Positions 12,105 through 22,800 of a stretch of 64,000 nucleotides of DNA are shown here, piece after piece. This DNA is from Bizionia sp. Lineage in GTDB: Bacteria > Bacteroidota > Bacteroidia > Flavobacteriales > Flavobacteriaceae. Positions within the stretch are counted from its first letter, which is position 1; each line of letters opens with the position of its first letter. The translations under genes were made by a program, and so were the position numbers. Where the stretch lies: the NCBI GenBank assembly GCA_020631395.1, contig JAHDHI010000017.1, forward strand, positions 1 to 64,000, in the 5' to 3' direction. The notes beneath the pieces were generated by a model. That model was given only the letters and a program-made list of their open reading frames with translations. It was not told the origin of the DNA and did no database searches.

Positions 12105-15100
12105 TATTCCTCTACATTATTAAGTTTTGAATTTCCTGAGCGTGTTTCTTGAATGGTGAACACACCTCTTTCCGTTTCTTTTTTCACACGTATCAAACCG
12201 CCTTCTTTGTCATACTCATAGAAGGTAGCATAATTGTTCTCGTCCAACTCGGATTGCAATCTTTGCGTTTGTGGATCGTAGACGAAAGTCTTCATATTAC
12301 TATCGAATGGATGTATGCGAATGTCATCGAAATAGGAATTGATGTCTTCCCCATTGGTATTCTTCAAGACAATGCTCATAAAGGCTGCTTCACTAGGTAC
12401 CACGAAATCTGCAGAGATTCTTTGCCATCCATCCATTACAGCTCCCTTTGGTTGAAAAGCCACTCTATATCCTTCATCCAAATCAAGCTCGACGCCTTCT
12501 TCATCTTCGTATACCACTTCTATCAAGCTATTTGCATAGTTCATCACTTGGTAGCCCAAGTCTGGTTCATAGGTAAGGAAATCGTGTTCCAAAGCCAGAT
12601 TGTTAAAACTTGTCTTGTAGTTAGATAGACTTCCATTCAACAAAGCTTCTCCATTCCCTGGGCTACTCGTATCTATGCTAAATGTAGACACAGCTTCCAA
12701 AGTGTTTCCATTGGAAGAGAATCCCGTGAATTCAACTGCAATTGATGGGTTGTTCAACAATGGATATCGTTGTGGGTTGTTCCCTGTTTCGTAGGCAGGA
12801 GTCACATACCTGAAATCGTATTCGTCTCCCGTAGCATCTGGAGAAAATGAAAATTGAAAGCCTATGGTTCTTTCATATCCAACGTCTTCTTTCACATACT
12901 TGAAATTATATATCGTCAAGTTGTCCGTAGGTCCATCGATTACATAAGGCAATATCGCATCATACACCTTGTTTTCCGTGTCTGGGATATAACTTTCCCT
13001 AATGAACCTGACCGTTTTCTTTGGCTCCTCGTTCAAAACGAAATCTTTGGTCAAATGGTTTAGCAATTCCAACAGACGATCGCTAGCTGGTTTGTCTGCT
13101 ATGAAATTTCTGGTATCCACATTCACTATCTTCACTCCTTGTTCTCTAACCCAACCACTTATGACATAGCGATATCCCGGTTGTGGTTTGAATTTTTCAC
13201 AACCTACCAATATTGGTGGCTGTTCTTGGATTATGTTTATCGTTACCGCCAGCCTTATGTCACTCTCACAAGTAGCTTCCCTATTCAATTGTGCGGCATA
13301 GTAGGTATCTCCATCTATCAATGGATATGATGAATTGTATGGTGTATCTCCTTCTGGCGTTTGGTACCATATTACTGTAGGGTCCCTGTCCAAAAGATCT
13401 CCTATTGTAGCTATTTGTCCATCTTTTATGAAAATGGTTTGTACACTGGTAAAATACTCTGGAAACTGAACATCGTAAACTACCACTTCCACAGGAGTTC
13501 TAACTTCACTTTCCCCTATCCCATCATATTGAGTCACGAAATAGGTACTACCGTCTACCAATGGAGTAGTCTCTGGAAGTAGCATACCATCAGTTAGAGA
13601 ATCGTACCATCTCAACTCATTTCCTTGGTTGGGCTTGATTACTTCTATGGATGCCAAGGTTGGAGCATTGGCCGCGCAAAAATGTTGTATGCCCTCTGCA
13701 AATACATCTGGCACCCCCAAAAACACCTCTACTTCAAATCGACAAGGGTGTCCATTCAAAGCTGCATAATAGAATGCGCCGTCCACCAACATCGTGTTCT
13801 CGTCCAAAACCTCCGTGGATGTAGATGTATCGTACCAAGTTATTCCTTGGGATGGTGTGATTTTCAAATTGGCTATCGTCGGGTTAGTACTTGGGTTGAA
13901 TACTTGAAAACTCTCATCTATGAAAACTCCATTTTCATCTACCGTCTCAAAAATTCCTGGTGCTCCATCATTTACGGAAATTGGCACGGCTACTCTCGTC
14001 GAGTTGCCATCTATCTCAGCCCACAATGTCTGAGATATGAAGATCTCTTCTTCTGAAGGAATCGGTACCAAATCTGTACCGTTCTCGAACCAAATTGCCG
14101 TATTACCTCCATTTGGAACAGGAAGATCTCCGATACTTATGCTGGACAACGAATTGCAAAACACATAGTCTCCGGTAGGACAACTATTGTCGTTGGGATC
14201 CAAGGGATCCGAACCATTCGCTATTTCAATTTCATCTGGACAATCGTCATTATCGTCATCTGGATCATCTGGATCCGGAATGCCATCGCCATCGGTATCC
14301 ACAAATTCTATAAGTGTAATTGTTCTTCGTGTCAATTCCAATCCAACAACGACCGTATTCGTTGCTATGAAACGATACTGCCCAAATTGCTCTTGAGCGA
14401 TTCCCGTTATGATGTAGTCCTTGTCGATTGCTCCTGGAATAGGTTCGAAAACACCTTGTGCGTTTCGTTTGTACCATTGGTAGACATTGTTCGTACTGAT
14501 CAATTGATTGCTGGTAAGCGTCACATCGTCTCCCAATTCCAAGTATTTGATCTCTGTTTGATCGACAAATGCTTGTGGGCTGTATATAAAATTCGTCAAT
14601 TCGGACTGATATTGAGGAAATTCCAATTCGAAATCATTGAAGATAAATGCATTGTCGTTTATTTGAACGCTGGTATTCGGCAGTGACAAGTTTGGAATCA
14701 ACTGAGGCAAATCTCCAGAAAATGCATTGTGGTCCAAATGGACACTATACAGGTTTGGTGTATTTGCCAATGTTATGGTTTGCGGAATGGTCCCATTGAA
14801 ATTGTTTTTGGACACCCAGAACACTTGCAATTGGGATAGGTTCCCTATTTCATCTGAAATTCCTCCACTCAACTTGTTGTCTTGCAATTTGATTGTTTGC
14901 AATGTAGGGATGGTCCATAGTCCATCTGGTATCGCTCCTTCCAATTTATTGGCACTCAAATCCAAATATTCAAGATTTTGTAACATTCCAATGGTTGTTG
15001 GAATCTCAGACAAAAATCTGTTTCCGCCCAAATCCAATACTTCCAAAGTCATCAAATTGGAGATGGCATCTGGTATTGCTCCTACCAAAATATTATCCTT

Positions 15101-18100
15101 GAGATTCAATGTTTTCAATTTTGGCAAAGTACCCAATGCCATAGGTATCTCGCCAATCATTTCATTGTCGGACAAATCCAAGGCTTCCAACCTTGTCAAA
15201 GTCTCCAACGAAACAGGAATTTCGCCTCTCAAGTTATTGCTTGGCAATTGTATTGCCTCTATTTTAAAATCCGAACTTATCGTAATTCCATACCAATCAC
15301 AGACCTTGGACGCTGGATCGTCGATCAACCATGGTTGATTGCCTTCTGTCGTGTTCGTCCACCCATTTCCATTGGTGGTTTGATAAAAATCGATCAATGC
15401 CAAACGATCTTCTTCTGAGACTGCACAAATTCCTTCTGCCACTACATTCAAGGTAATCGAATGACGTGTCAACGTAAGCCCTCCAACTATGTTGTTGGTT
15501 GCCGAGAAATGATATATTCCAGAATCCGAACTGGTTGCATTGGATATCACCAATTCCTTGTTCGTTGCTCCTTCAATCGCCACATTGCCCTTGAACCATT
15601 GGTAAGTGTTATTCGTACTTGTAAGGGCATTGCTCGTCAAAGTAATGCTTCCTCCCTCCATTACTGACTTTGTCTCTTGTTCATCCACTTTGGCTTGAGG
15701 TGAATATCCATAGGTAGTCAAATTGCTTTCATAGATTTGATGCTCTGTCTCAAAATTGCTGAAGACGAAGTTGTTCGTTCCAAAAACCAAAGTGTTTAAA
15801 ACATTCGAGGATGCCAATTGCGAAAATCCAGATGGAATTTTTCCTGAAAGCTTGTTTGAACTCATGTTCAAGGCAGACAAGGCTGGCAAATTTCCTAACT
15901 CCTGTGGAACATCTCCTTCAAGTTCATTCAAATACAGATTCAAGGTAATCAAACTGGATAGGTTACCTAAGGAAGCTGGGATCTCCCCTGTCAATTCATT
16001 TCTAAACAAATTTAAAACCGTAAGCTTGGACAAGTTCCCAATAGACGAAGGTATCGGACCATCCAACTTGTTTATATATAGATTCAAGATCTCCAATTGG
16101 GATAAGTCACCCAATGACGATGGTATTTCCCCTGTCAATGTATTGCCGAACAAGTTCAATTTAACAAGCTTGGACAAATTCCCTATTTCGGAAGGAATCA
16201 TTTCGGAGAGTTTGTTGTTGAATAGGTTCAGAGTCGTCAAATTCGTCAAATCACCGATTTCTGTCGGTATTGCTCCATTGAATTGATTCGTACCCAAAAT
16301 CAAAATTTTAAGGGCAGCCATATTTCCAATAGACGAAGGTATCGGACCAGACATGGCATTACGCTCCACAGAAAAAGTCTCTAAATTTATTAAGTCACCT
16401 ATTGAAGCTGGCAAATTCCCCGTCAATTTATTGATTGCCAAAGCAACATAGTTCAGGCTCGTCAAATCACCCAACGACTCAGGAATCGTACCTTCCAAAT
16501 TATTGCTTATCAAGCTCAATTTCGTAACCTTTCCATTCTCTACTGTTACTCCAAACCACTCACATACCGGAGCATCCGTCAACCAATTGGTATTGTTGGT
16601 CCAGCTAGCTCCATTCGTACTATTGTAAAAATCCATCAGGGCTTGTTTTTCGACACTGGAAACACCACAAGTATCTCCTTCAGGAAATACATTCACGGAA
16701 ATAGGTTTACGCGTCAGTGTCAATCCAGTTACCGTTGTATTGGTGGCTGTGAAGAAATACATCCCGGAATTCTCTGAAGTGGCATTCGTTATCACCAAGT
16801 CTTTGCTTGTTGCTCCTTCAATCGGCAAACCATATCTAAACCATTGGTATTGATTGTTCGCACTTGTCAAATCAGAACTCGTCAATGTGATCGAGCTTCC
16901 GAAATTGATGGATTCTTCTGTAAACGCATCTACATCCTCTTGTGGGTGATAGCTAAAATTCAAAGCTGAATACGTGTTGAATTCCGTTTCAAAATCCTTG
17001 AACACATAACCATTGTTTTCTATTGCAAGGGTCTCCAAATTCGAAAGTGCTGCTATGGAAGAAGGTACGTTTCCACTTAAACTGTTCGTATTTACATTTA
17101 TTTTTTTCAATGATGGCAAATTGGCAAACACATCTGGTAAAATCCCACTCAAATCATTGCCATTCAAATTCAATTCCACTACTTTATTGTCTTGTACAAC
17201 AACTCCAAACCAATCACAAACTTTAGAATTTACATCGTCGATTGACCACGATTGGTTTCCTTCAATAGTGTTTTTCCAACTCCCTCCTCCTGTTGCATTG
17301 AAAAAGTCGATTAATGCCAAACGTTCAGTTGTTGATACGTTACAGACGTCTTTCACATCCAATGTAATGGCATTTCTTATTAACGTCAATACTCCAATCA
17401 CACTATTCGTTGCTATGAAATGATAGATTCCAGCGTCTTCCAAAGTCGCATTCTCAATAACATACTCTCGAGAAGTTGCCCCAGGAACAAGGACGTTGTT
17501 CTTATACCACTGGTAACTATTGTTAGCACTAGACAACATTGTCGTTAATGCAATGTTGTTTCCAACTGTCACCGTTTTAATTTCTTCCATATCAACCTTT
17601 GCTTGTGGTTGATATTGATAGGCCGTATTCACATATTGGACATAATTGGGATGTTTCGTTTCGAAATCCGAAAAAATAAAGTTGTTGTCTTCGAATACAA
17701 AAGTTTCCAATGTAGATGATTCTCCGACAAAGAATGGAATAACTCCTGACAGCATATTCGATTTCAATCCTAAAAACTCCAACTGAGTCAGGCTTGCAAG
17801 TTGGCTGGGGATTACTCCAACCAATTCATTGTTGTTAAGATCCAAACGTATCAACTGGGTCAAAATCCCCAATTGTTTTGGGATCCCTCCAGACAATTGG
17901 TTATTGGATAGATTAAGGGTGGTAAGATTGGCCAAGTTGCAAAATGCTATTGGAATTGGCCCACCTATCGTCCCATTGTGGCTTAAATCCATAAATGTAA
18001 GGTTGGACAAACTTCCCAAGGATGGAGACAACGTACCACTTAGGTTGTTATGGTGTAGGGATAGATATGTCAACTCTATCAAAGCTCCCAGAGAAGCAGG

Positions 18101-19798
18101 TATTTCCCCTGTCAATGTATTGTTGCTTAGATTCAAAGACTCCAAGCTTGACAAATTACTGATTGTAGATGGAATGTTTCCTTGCAAGTCATTGTTTTCC
18201 AAGTTCAACTCGGTTACCTTCCCATCCACTACGGTTACGCCATACCAATCACACACAGGTATGCAGTTAGACCAAGGTTTGTCATTCGCCAATGTATTGG
18301 TCCAATTGGCTCCGTTCGCTGCAGAATAGAGATCCCACAAGGCTTCTTTTTCAGATACTGATATATTACAGGTGTTTGGGGTGATCTGCAATGTTATTGG
18401 ATGACGTTCCAACGTAAGTCCAGTAACTACTGTATTGGTCACCGTACAATGATATGTTCCTGAATCCGAAACACTAGCATTGGGAAGTTCCAAATCCTTA
18501 TTCGTAGCTCCAGTGATTTCCGTAGTAGTTCCGTTTACCGTTTTGAACCATTGATAACTATTGTTTGTGCTTGTCAATGTACTCATAAGCGTAATGTCAC
18601 AACCTTCTATTGCAGAGATTGTTTCTATTTGGCTTACTTCCCCTTGTGGAATGTACTTGTATGTGGTGATGACGTTGTCCAACAATGTACCGTGATTGTC
18701 TTCAAGATCCGAAAAAACGAAATTGTTTCTTTCCAAGTTTAAATATCTGATGCTTGTTAGCGCTGCTAATTCATTCGGTATTTTCCCAGTAAAATGGTTT
18801 GATGAAAGATTTAGTGTCACCACACTGCTCCAATTGCCCAATTCTCTTGGAATCTCTCCTTCCAAATCATTTCCTGCAACATAAAAATAGGTCAACTTGG
18901 ATAAGTTCCCCAGGTTACTTGGCAATGCCCCCTCTAGATCATTGAATCCCAAATGCACCAATTTCAAATCCAAGAGATTTCCTAAATCCGCAGGAATCGT
19001 ACCTGTCAGGTCATTCAAAAACATCGACAGGTCCGTAAGGTTGGATAAGTTGGCTATCGTGGTAGGTATCGGTCCTGTCAATTTATTTCTTGACAGCGAT
19101 ATTTTTCTCAATTCGGCCAAATCCCCAATGGAACTGGGTATCGTTCCTGTAAGTGCATTGCTATTGAGATATAGTGTCTTCAGGCTTTCAAGTTGTCCAA
19201 TCTCATCGGGAATACTACCAGAAAACTGGTTCCCTCCCATATTTATGAATATGGCCTTGGTCAATTGTCCTATCTCAGGAGGAATGTTACCTGTAAAATC
19301 ATTGTAATCCAAATATAAGTATACCAAATTCGGCAAACCTGAGAACAATGCTCCTGGAACAGATCCAGACAAATCGTTTTTACTCAAGGCCAGACGCAAG
19401 AGATTGGGCATTTGTGTCAATCCCACTGGAATCCCACCATTTAGGCCATTATTACTAAGAGTCAAGAACTTCAAGCCCTGCAAATCTTCAATGGAGTTTG
19501 GAATTGGTCCATTCAAATCGTTCTTGTACAAATTCATATCGACCACTTTTCCATTTTCCACCCTTATTCCATACCAATCATCTACCAAAGATTGGGGATC
19601 GTTGATCAACCATGGTTCATCGTTTGCCAGCGTATTCTTCCAATTGGGGCCATCGGTGGCATTGTATAGATCAATCAAAGCTTGTCGCTCTTCTGGTGAA
19701 ACCTGAGCATAGCCCATTGTAGATCCCAACATGTAAAAAGCACATAAAAAAAGGAACCTTGTCATACGGGTAAGTTTTATGTTGTTCATAAGTATCAT
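12104..19798 (-). CDS. Giant LRR/Ig-like adhesin-type protein with Rhs-like tail
   Basis: A 2564-residue exported protein with a signal peptide ending near GYAQ. The start may be Met1 or Met4 (MILMNNIKL). It contains five tandem modules, beginning near residues 12, 476, 819, 1044 and 1459. Each has a cap (ALIDLYNATDGPNWKNT type, then W/CDWYGV), a block of leucine-rich repeats of the NxLxGxIPxxLGxLxxL kind, and an Ig-like domain with a YQWFK and SGxYxFxATN pattern. An aspartate-rich thrombospondin-3-like calcium segment follows at about 1829-1875. Next come several DGxTYYAxQ Ig-like repeats and a beta-sandwich region. The last ~65 residues are YD-like (FVYDPQTQRL, YATFYEYDKEGGLIRVKKET). LRR and Ig modules usually bind partners, so target or self recognition is the likely role. 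The YD tail ties it to the Rhs neighbours. It starts 25 bp after the SpvB-like gene. Confidence 0.85.
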   Translation of the reverse strand: MILMNNIKLTRMTRFLFLCAFYMLGSTMGYAQVSPEERQALIDLYNATDGPNWKNTLANDEPWLINDPQSLVDDWYGIRVENGKVVDMNLYKNDLNGPIPNSIEDLQGLKFLTLSNNGLNGGIPVGLTQMPNLLRLALSKNDLSGSVPGALFSGLPNLVYLYLDYNDFTGNIPPEIGQLTKAIFINMGGNQFSGSIPDEIGQLESLKTLYLNSNALTGTIPSSIGDLAELRKISLSRNKLTGPIPTTIANLSNLTDLSMFLNDLTGTIPADLGNLLDLKLVHLGFNDLEGALPSNLGNLSKLTYFYVAGNDLEGEIPRELGNWSSVVTLNLSSNHFTGKIPNELAALTSIRYLNLERNNFVFSDLEDNHGTLLDNVITTYKYIPQGEVSQIETISAIEGCDITLMSTLTSTNNSYQWFKTVNGTTTEITGATNKDLELPNASVSDSGTYHCTVTNTVVTGLTLERHPITLQITPNTCNISVSEKEALWDLYSAANGANWTNTLANDKPWSNCIPVCDWYGVTVVDGKVTELNLENNDLQGNIPSTISNLSSLESLNLSNNTLTGEIPASLGALIELTYLSLHHNNLSGTLSPSLGSLSNLTFMDLSHNGTIGGPIPIAFCNLANLTTLNLSNNQLSGGIPKQLGILTQLIRLDLNNNELVGVIPSQLASLTQLEFLGLKSNMLSGVIPFFVGESSTLETFVFEDNNFIFSDFETKHPNYVQYVNTAYQYQPQAKVDMEEIKTVTVGNNIALTTMLSSANNSYQWYKNNVLVPGATSREYVIENATLEDAGIYHFIATNSVIGVLTLIRNAITLDVKDVCNVSTTERLALIDFFNATGGGSWKNTIEGNQSWSIDDVNSKVCDWFGVVVQDNKVVELNLNGNDLSGILPDVFANLPSLKKINVNTNSLSGNVPSSIAALSNLETLAIENNGYVFKDFETEFNTYSALNFSYHPQEDVDAFTEESINFGSSITLTSSDLTSANNQYQWFRYGLPIEGATSKDLVITNATSENSGMYFFTATNTTVTGLTLTRKPISVNVFPEGDTCGVSSVEKQALMDFYNSTNGASWTNNTNWLTDAPVCEWFGVTVENGKVTKLSLISNNLEGTIPESLGDLTSLNYVALAINKLTGNLPASIGDLINLETFSVERNAMSGPIPSSIGNMAALKILILGTNQFNGAIPTEIGDLTNLTTLNLFNNKLSEMIPSEIGNLSKLVKLNLFGNTLTGEIPSSLGDLSQLEILNLYINKLDGPIPSSIGNLSKLTVLNLFRNELTGEIPASLGNLSSLITLNLYLNELEGDVPQELGNLPALSALNMSSNKLSGKIPSGFSQLASSNVLNTLVFGTNNFVFSNFETEHQIYESNLTTYGYSPQAKVDEQETKSVMEGGSITLTSNALTSTNNTYQWFKGNVAIEGATNKELVISNATSSDSGIYHFSATNNIVGGLTLTRHSITLNVVAEGICAVSEEDRLALIDFYQTTNGNGWTNTTEGNQPWLIDDPASKVCDWYGITISSDFKIEAIQLPSNNLRGEIPVSLETLTRLEALDLSDNEMIGEIPMALGTLPKLKTLNLKDNILVGAIPDAISNLMTLEVLDLGGNRFLSEIPTTIGMLQNLEYLDLSANKLEGAIPDGLWTIPTLQTIKLQDNKLSGGISDEIGNLSQLQVFWVSKNNFNGTIPQTITLANTPNLYSVHLDHNAFSGDLPQLIPNLSLPNTSVQINDNAFIFNDFELEFPQYQSELTNFIYSPQAFVDQTEIKYLELGDDVTLTSNQLISTNNVYQWYKRNAQGVFEPIPGAIDKDYIITGIAQEQFGQYRFIATNTVVVGLELTRRTITLIEFVDTDGDGIPDPDDPDDDNDDCPDEIEIANGSDPLDPNDNSCPTGDYVFCNSLSSISIGDLPVPNGGNTAIWFENGTDLVPIPSEEEIFISQTLWAEIDGNSTRVAVPISVNDGAPGIFETVDENGVFIDESFQVFNPSTNPTIANLKITPSQGITWYDTSTSTEVLDENTMLVDGAFYYAALNGHPCRFEVEVFLGVPDVFAEGIQHFCAANAPTLASIEVIKPNQGNELRWYDSLTDGMLLPETTPLVDGSTYFVTQYDGIGESEVRTPVEVVVYDVQFPEYFTSVQTIFIKDGQIATIGDLLDRDPTVIWYQTPEGDTPYNSSYPLIDGDTYYAAQLNREATCESDIRLAVTINIIQEQPPILVGCEKFKPQPGYRYVISGWVREQGVKIVNVDTRNFIADKPASDRLLELLNHLTKDFVLNEEPKKTVRFIRESYIPDTENKVYDAILPYVIDGPTDNLTIYNFKYVKEDVGYERTIGFQFSFSPDATGDEYDFRYVTPAYETGNNPQRYPLLNNPSIAVEFTGFSSNGNTLEAVSTFSIDTSSPGNGEALLNGSLSNYKTSFNNLALEHDFLTYEPDLGYQVMNYANSLIEVVYEDEEGVELDLDEGYRVAFQPKGAVMDGWQRISADFVVPSEAAFMSIVLKNTNGEDINSYFDDIRIHPFDSNMKTFVYDPQTQRLQSELDENNYATFYEYDKEGGLIRVKKETERGVFTIQETRSGNSKLNNVEE

Positions 19799-19823
19799 AA
19801 ACTACTATCTTTTTATCTTTTGA

Positions 19824-22800
19824 TTAGTTCTCTATTGTATCACAATTCCAAGGACCATATCCTGTATCTCCATTATGACTGTCTTTCTTTTTCCCTGCAT
19901 CTGGACACAAACGTATCTCCACACCAGAAACTGGTATGTTGCTATTCTTGTTCAATAGAACAAAGTGTCCAAGGGTTCTACCTCTTTGCTTTCTCTTTTT
20001 TGGTCTATTCGCCTTTACTACGAATTCCATTCTTGCCTTGCCGGTCACATCCAATTGTACAGAACCAATCTCCTTGTCCGCCACCATGACCCCATTTACA
20101 AACAGTTCTTGACCTCGCCTCAAAGTTTTAGACACGTAAGTCTTGTATCGTACGACGTCATTGGGTTTCCCTTCAATCGTAAAGAATGATCTTTTGATCC
20201 TGTAGGTTTCTTGTGGTTTAGTCACTATTGAAGTTATGGTTGGAACTGCATCATCATCACATACATCGCCTATTCCATCGCCGTCGTAATCTCTTTGGTT
20301 GTAGTTTTTGGTGTATGGGCAATTGTCACTTACATCTGCTCTACCGTCGTCATCGTAATCCAGATCTTGTGGCAATTCTCCCTTCAATGGTCTCCTCAAG
20401 ACTGCATCGTCATTCTTCGGGATCAACAAACTCGTCATTCCCGTATGTGAAAACTCATCGCTTACCATGACACCTGTATCCGAGCCATCATCATTGGCAG
20501 CCTTTTTGAAGTTGAAATGCTCTTCTGGCACTTCTTCCTCATTCAGGTAGTCAAAATATCTTAAATCCACCGAAGATGAATACTCGTAATCTTCAAAGTT
20601 GTCGGCACCCATGTATCGGTATCTACTATTGGAAGCTACCGCAGTAGGCAATGTCATATTGTATCCGTACTGTGCGGATGAATATCTATTCAAAGCATCT
20701 TTGTTCTCAACCTCTGCACCATAAGGGCTGTATTGGGTTACTTCGCTGGCAGATGTCCATTTGTTGGTATTTACCTCGTTTGCATCCCATTTCCCTTCTT
20801 CAAAAGTGTAGTATGGTGTAAATTCCTTGAAATAGCCTTCCTTTCTATTGTTTACCTTCCCATTGCCTCCTTGCGTCACTGCCGAACGCTCCGTAAGATA
20901 TGCATACGACTTCTCTGCTCTCCATTCTCCATGAGCATTGAATAGATACGGATTGAACTTGTAGTCTTCGATGGCCAAATCGGCCAAATCACTAGACGTT
21001 GGCGTTACAAAAGGAAGGCTAGGCAAGCCTCGCTCACACTGACAGTTCCAAAAATCCGTATACCCGACTGCACTGGCATTTACAATGCGTAAACTCTGTG
21101 CGTTTGGTGTTCCTGCACTCTGCATGAAGTTGTTGGTTCCCAAAGGCACCAAATCGCCTTGTGCATTTCTTATTGGATTCTTCATCATGGTAATGGAGGC
21201 CATATTTGCCATTTGTTGATTTCTATATCCGGACCTCACGATTTTGAACTGAATGTCCCCATCAACCTCCAAGGCATTGTCTGCATCTGACGCAGAGCGA
21301 TTTACCACTTGACCAAAACGATTCATCAACAACAAAGCTGTACCGGCATCATTGAAACCAACTACCCACAAGCGTTCTGTTTCATCCCCATAAGTGCCAA
21401 TAATTTCATCTCCCAAGACAAAATAATCGCTAGTATTTCCTCCCGAAAGGTTGTAATATCCTCCCGTCTCTGATTTTAACACTCCTGTAATCCCAATGTT
21501 TTTGGAGGCTTGTCCCATCTTGTCATATGTCCAATATGCTGGAAAGCTAAAATTGAAATACTCGTCATCGAATTCGTTTACCGTACGTGTTAGCAAGACT
21601 TGACCTGTTTCTGCATCCCAAGCTTCATTGATTGTCGAAACCCTAGAACCCAAATCCGTTGCTATTTTTTCCTTCATTACGGCAGTAGTATGTATCACCT
21701 TCGTAGTGATGGCAGAATGGGCTACATTTTCAATCTTCGTTGAAGAAGGGACAATCAGTGGAACCGGAACCGGGAAAGGCCCTATGAAAAGCACCACCAA
21801 ATTCCCTTTGTAGCCTTTGGTTTGGGATTTCGAATAGCTTTCCCTGAAATCCGTGACCACATCATAATCGACTCCTATCTGCTTCTTTTCGACAACTCCG
21901 TCCTTGTTTACAACTGGCAACGTATTGTCCAATCTAGTTACGTCTTCCACAGAAGTACTATATCTATATTCCACAGAAGACAGTGGCTTATCTTGATTTT
22001 CGGCATATACCTTCTGGAATCTCATCTTACCATTCATATCATTGGTGTGTACCATGAACCCTTGGGACAATGCATATTCATTTTTCGTTTCCACTGGCTG
22101 CCCGAAAAGCCCTTTTATTAGATTCTGCAAAAATTCATTCTGATTCGTAGCATAGTTGTCCGGACTGTCTATATCCGTATAATCCACCTTGGTAGGATAG
22201 TCCTTGGAGGTAAAAAATTCCGAAACCACTTTTCCCGTAGCATGTTTGGTTATGTCTTCTCTCTCAAGGTTGCTTACAGTCACCTTACTGTAAGTTACCG
22301 TGGCTCCAGGGAAAAAGGCTTCACCAAATGGTTTTTCGACATAACTGACTTCCCTCGGCGCAATCAAACGCTCTCCTTTATTGTAAAATGGCTCTACGAA
22401 AGGATTTTCCTTACTTTGGTTGGGCTCGTATGTTGCTACGCCACTAGACCCTCCATCACTCAATGTATAATCATAGGTTTGCCCATATTCCTTCGAATAT
22501 TTCTTATCGTCGTCTGCAATGGCAGGATCGACCATTTTATTCCATTGGTCTTTCATCACCAATTTCTTCACTCTCACTCCACCTCCTAGTTTATATTTTT
22601 TGGGTGTAGACAACCTTATCCACGATTTTTGAGGTATGAAACGTTGTGCGCACAAATACTGGTTGCTACGCAATTTTGCGTTTGGCCCAGTAAAAATATC
22701 CTTTATGGCTGCAAAGCTACTGATCACCTTCTTTGCGATGGTTTGAATGTTCTCCGTCCTATAGTCCGAGTTGATTCCATACACCAAGCCATTCATATAT

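Noticed and set aside
12400..19700. Regular DNA repeats that could suggest a CRISPR or tandem array
   Set aside because: The spacing follows LRR units of about 72 bp with diverged sequence in one continuous coding frame. There are no identical repeats with unique spacers.
14727..19706. Chain of plus-strand frames opposite the LRR gene
   Set aside because: They mirror the periodic LRR coding sequence; the repeated pattern is a shadow of the repeats, not separate genes.
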